Position numbers and translations under genes: made by a program
Shown here: positions 62,680-64,000 of the stretch, piece after piece
Numbering within the stretch: the stretch's first letter is position 1
How the letters are laid out: each line of letters opens with the position of its first letter
The notes under the pieces: generated by a model
What the model was told of the DNA's origin: nothing
The model's database searches: none
What the model saw: the letters and a program-made list of their open reading frames with translations, nothing else
Source of the DNA: Brachypodius melanocephalos
Lineage: Eukaryota > Chordata > Aves > Passeriformes > Pycnonotidae
Assembly (NCBI GenBank): GCA_013398615.1
Contig: VZSR01003807.1
Location: forward strand, 2,944,307-3,008,306
Reading direction: 5' to 3'
DNA: 64,000 nucleotides

Positions 62680-63954
62680 CTCCAACAAGCCCATTTTCCT
62701 TTGTCGTCTCCATTTTGACAGTGGATTGATTAGATGTCTTCATCTTTGAGGTATTAATGGATTCCAAGAGGGAGACAAATTCTAGAAAATTAGATTCGTT
62801 GGGCATCTGACCTTCTTTAGCTTCTAGATCTGATTTAGAGGTTGGTAAGGTCTTTTCTTTGTCAGATGCCTCCACAAAATTCTTACTTAAAAGCACATCT
62901 GTCCCACTGTCTACACTCAACACCCGCATGTGCCTCTTTTCATGAGCAGTTCTGCAGGACTGCGGGTCTAGGTTATGCAGGTCTTCCTCAGAACTTAAAA
63001 CCACAGTCTGGACATTTTCCACAGCATTTTCCTGATTTGGATCGGAACAAGTGTTAGTTTCTAGAGGTGTATTTGCTGGGTTGCTGAGGTCCTTTACTGC
63101 GTCACCTGATTCATAGCCAGAGCATTGGTTGGATGACAGCTCTGCCCTCAGCATTTCTGGAGTTCTGTCACTTTCACTAACTTCAGAGCAAGGCTTAGCT
63201 TTACTGTCATCAGACAGGTCAAATGTGATAACAGGGATTCTGAGCTGTTCATTAGTTTGCTGACTTGACCAGCCTGCTCTAACTACACCAGAGTCAAGGG
63301 CTGAGCTCGTTCTCTCACTTTCCAGGGCCTGTAAGGGGACAGAGCCTGGCAGGTCACTGAGGGTGGTGTTTGGTGTAGTACTCATTGTGATGACAATTTT
63401 AATGGGTTCACACAGCTGGTCTCCAGGAAGAGAATTGTCCACAACTGCAACAGCAGTCTCACTGTCTGAGCAATCAAGGTCCTCATGGCTATTACCAGCA
63501 CTGCAAGAATTTTCCATCTGCTCATGCTCTTTGGTTGCTATGGCATTGCACTGTGGGCAGCTGCTGGTAAATCCCATCTGTGGCGATCCATCTGGCAATT
63601 TCTCTCTTTTGTAGCTTTTAGGATTACTTAAATGGTCTGAAATAACTGAATTTTCACTGTCCCATGGCTCTGAAGAAACTCCAGTCCTTAAAATATCACC
63701 TTGTGATGAAGAAATATTGGAGAAGTTTTTAGCTACGCCTCTGTCCACAAGAATATCTTGGGATCCACGGTGGCCAAAAGGCTGTCCAGTCATTCCATCA
63801 CCAGGAAATGTTTCCTTAGCAGCTGGTTTTGTTGCTATTGCTGATGTGGCGGCACCTGAACCAGAGGTTGTAGAAACAGGTAATATATCTGCTTTGATAC
63901 AGGGTGAGGTAGATGAAACTGGTGGTGTAGCCTGGTCTTCTAGTACCGTAACAC
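62680..63954 (-). CDS. PCNX2: PCNX2 large internal exon: polar, Ser/Thr/acid-rich region (425 codons, phase 1 to 1)
   Basis: This is the longest coding block in the window. The acceptor is the AG of TTCTTAG just above 63954 and the first bases GT complete a codon begun in the upstream exon. The most likely donor is GGAG|GTATTA at 62680/62679, which gives exactly 1275 nt and leaves phase 1, as the next exon requires. The protein is rich in Ser, Thr, Asp, Glu, Asn and Pro and has no hydrophobic segment, so it is probably a disordered cytosolic region. Near its end are RVLSVDSGTDVLLSK (about 62888-62929) and TSKSDLEAKEG (about 62809-62841), which correspond to the RVLSxDSGT and TSKSDLEAKEG motifs of pecanex proteins. 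An SCPQCNA CxxC pair lies near 63560. The open frame runs on into both introns by chance: a Met codon at 63976 is intronic and not a start, and the stop at 62591 is also intronic. The donor is the least certain boundary. Confidence 0.92.
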
Positions 63955-64000
63955 CTAAGAAAAAACATTTGGGCATTAGGTCTCACATGAACACTAAGCA
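63955..64000. other. PCNX2 intron (partial, right window edge)
   Basis: A 46-bp remnant upstream of the large exon in gene orientation, ending in the acceptor TTTTTTCTTAG. Confidence 0.85.

Larger units (their letters stand above)
752..63954 (-). other. PCNX2: PCNX2 gene body (pecanex 2), 16 internal exons, both ends outside the window
   Basis: Seen: sixteen minus-strand exons with AG acceptors and GT donors join in one frame of 3085 nt with no stop, and every junction is phase-consistent. Family knowledge: pecanex proteins are very large multi-pass membrane proteins with a long polar N-terminal region, a membrane core and a conserved C-terminal domain. Fly pecanex is a maternal neurogenic gene linked to Notch signalling and the endoplasmic reticulum; the biochemical role of vertebrate PCNX2 is not settled. 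PCNX2 rather than PCNX1 is chosen because exon peptides such as HHPWLWISHPILKSKE, QINTFCIYLLEQIDML and QQQLLLMVARRTLSE match PCNX2 as I remember it and differ from the PCNX1 equivalents. Missing from the window are the start codon, the N-terminal membrane segments, the C-terminal domain, the promoter and the poly(A) site. Extra exons could still hide in the 8.6-kb and 10.7-kb introns. Confidence 0.93.

Noticed and set aside
752..63954. Identity as PCNX1, PCNX3 or PCNX4
   Set aside because: Several exon peptides follow PCNX2 where PCNX1 differs (HHPWLWISHPILK against KQLPWHCFSHPLLK; LLEQIDMLLFGGS against LCEQLDIHIFGGN). PCNX4 is much more distant.
62591..63976. 461-codon open frame taken as a complete gene with a Met start at 63976
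   Set aside because: The Met and the first residues are upstream of a good acceptor (TTTTTTCTTAG), and the last ~30 codons lie past a donor that gives the right phase. The exon is 62680-63954 of a larger gene.
1..64000. CRISPR arrays, operons, tRNA or rRNA genes
   Set aside because: No regularly spaced repeats, cloverleaf-type or ribosomal sequences were seen. The window is avian intronic and exonic DNA.

Overview
The window is vertebrate nuclear DNA, almost certainly from a bird. The evidence is AT-rich intronic sequence with few repeats, several CR1-type LINE 3' ends (one with the ATTCTATGA tail typical of avian CR1), and one LTR of a kind familiar from avian endogenous retroviruses. The species cannot be fixed from the sequence alone. 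No prokaryotic, viral or CRISPR features are present.

One protein-coding gene spans the window on the minus strand: pecanex-like 2 (PCNX2), a very large multi-pass membrane protein. I rebuilt 16 consecutive internal exons by hand from splice sites, reading phase and similarity to the pecanex family as I remember it: 62680-63954, 53885-54032, 53571-53704, 52310-52403, 41468-41603, 38284-38426, 37009-37162, 36877-36909, 30362-30533, 25375-25485, 24699-24790, 14035-14144, 11771-11867, 5256-5348, 4610-4760 and 752-893. All 15 junctions agree in phase and the joined frame (3085 nt, about 1,027 whole codons) has no stop. Neither the first nor the last exon is in the window: the 5' end lies beyond 64000, and the 3' part with the conserved pecanex C-terminal domain lies before position 1.

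From right to left (5' to 3' in the gene): a 1275-nt exon coding a polar, Ser/Thr/Asp/Glu-rich and probably disordered region; four linker exons at 54.0, 53.6, 52.4 and 41.5 kb; then from 38.4 kb to 0.75 kb the membrane core, with about eight hydrophobic segments in short exons separated by introns of 99 bp to 10.7 kb.

The introns hold the other recognisable material: CR1 fragments near 4.3, 8.5, 17.1, 23.9, 32.5, 57.0 and 60.2 kb; a rearranged solo LTR at 47.76-48.17 kb; short tandem and A-rich tracts; and a striking 74-nt hairpin at 60982-61055. That hairpin is fully paired over 27 bp, counting two G-U pairs, only when read on the PCNX2 sense strand. It is the best candidate for something undescribed here, either an intronic microRNA-like hairpin or a young inverted duplication. 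No second gene, tRNA, rRNA or promoter could be supported.
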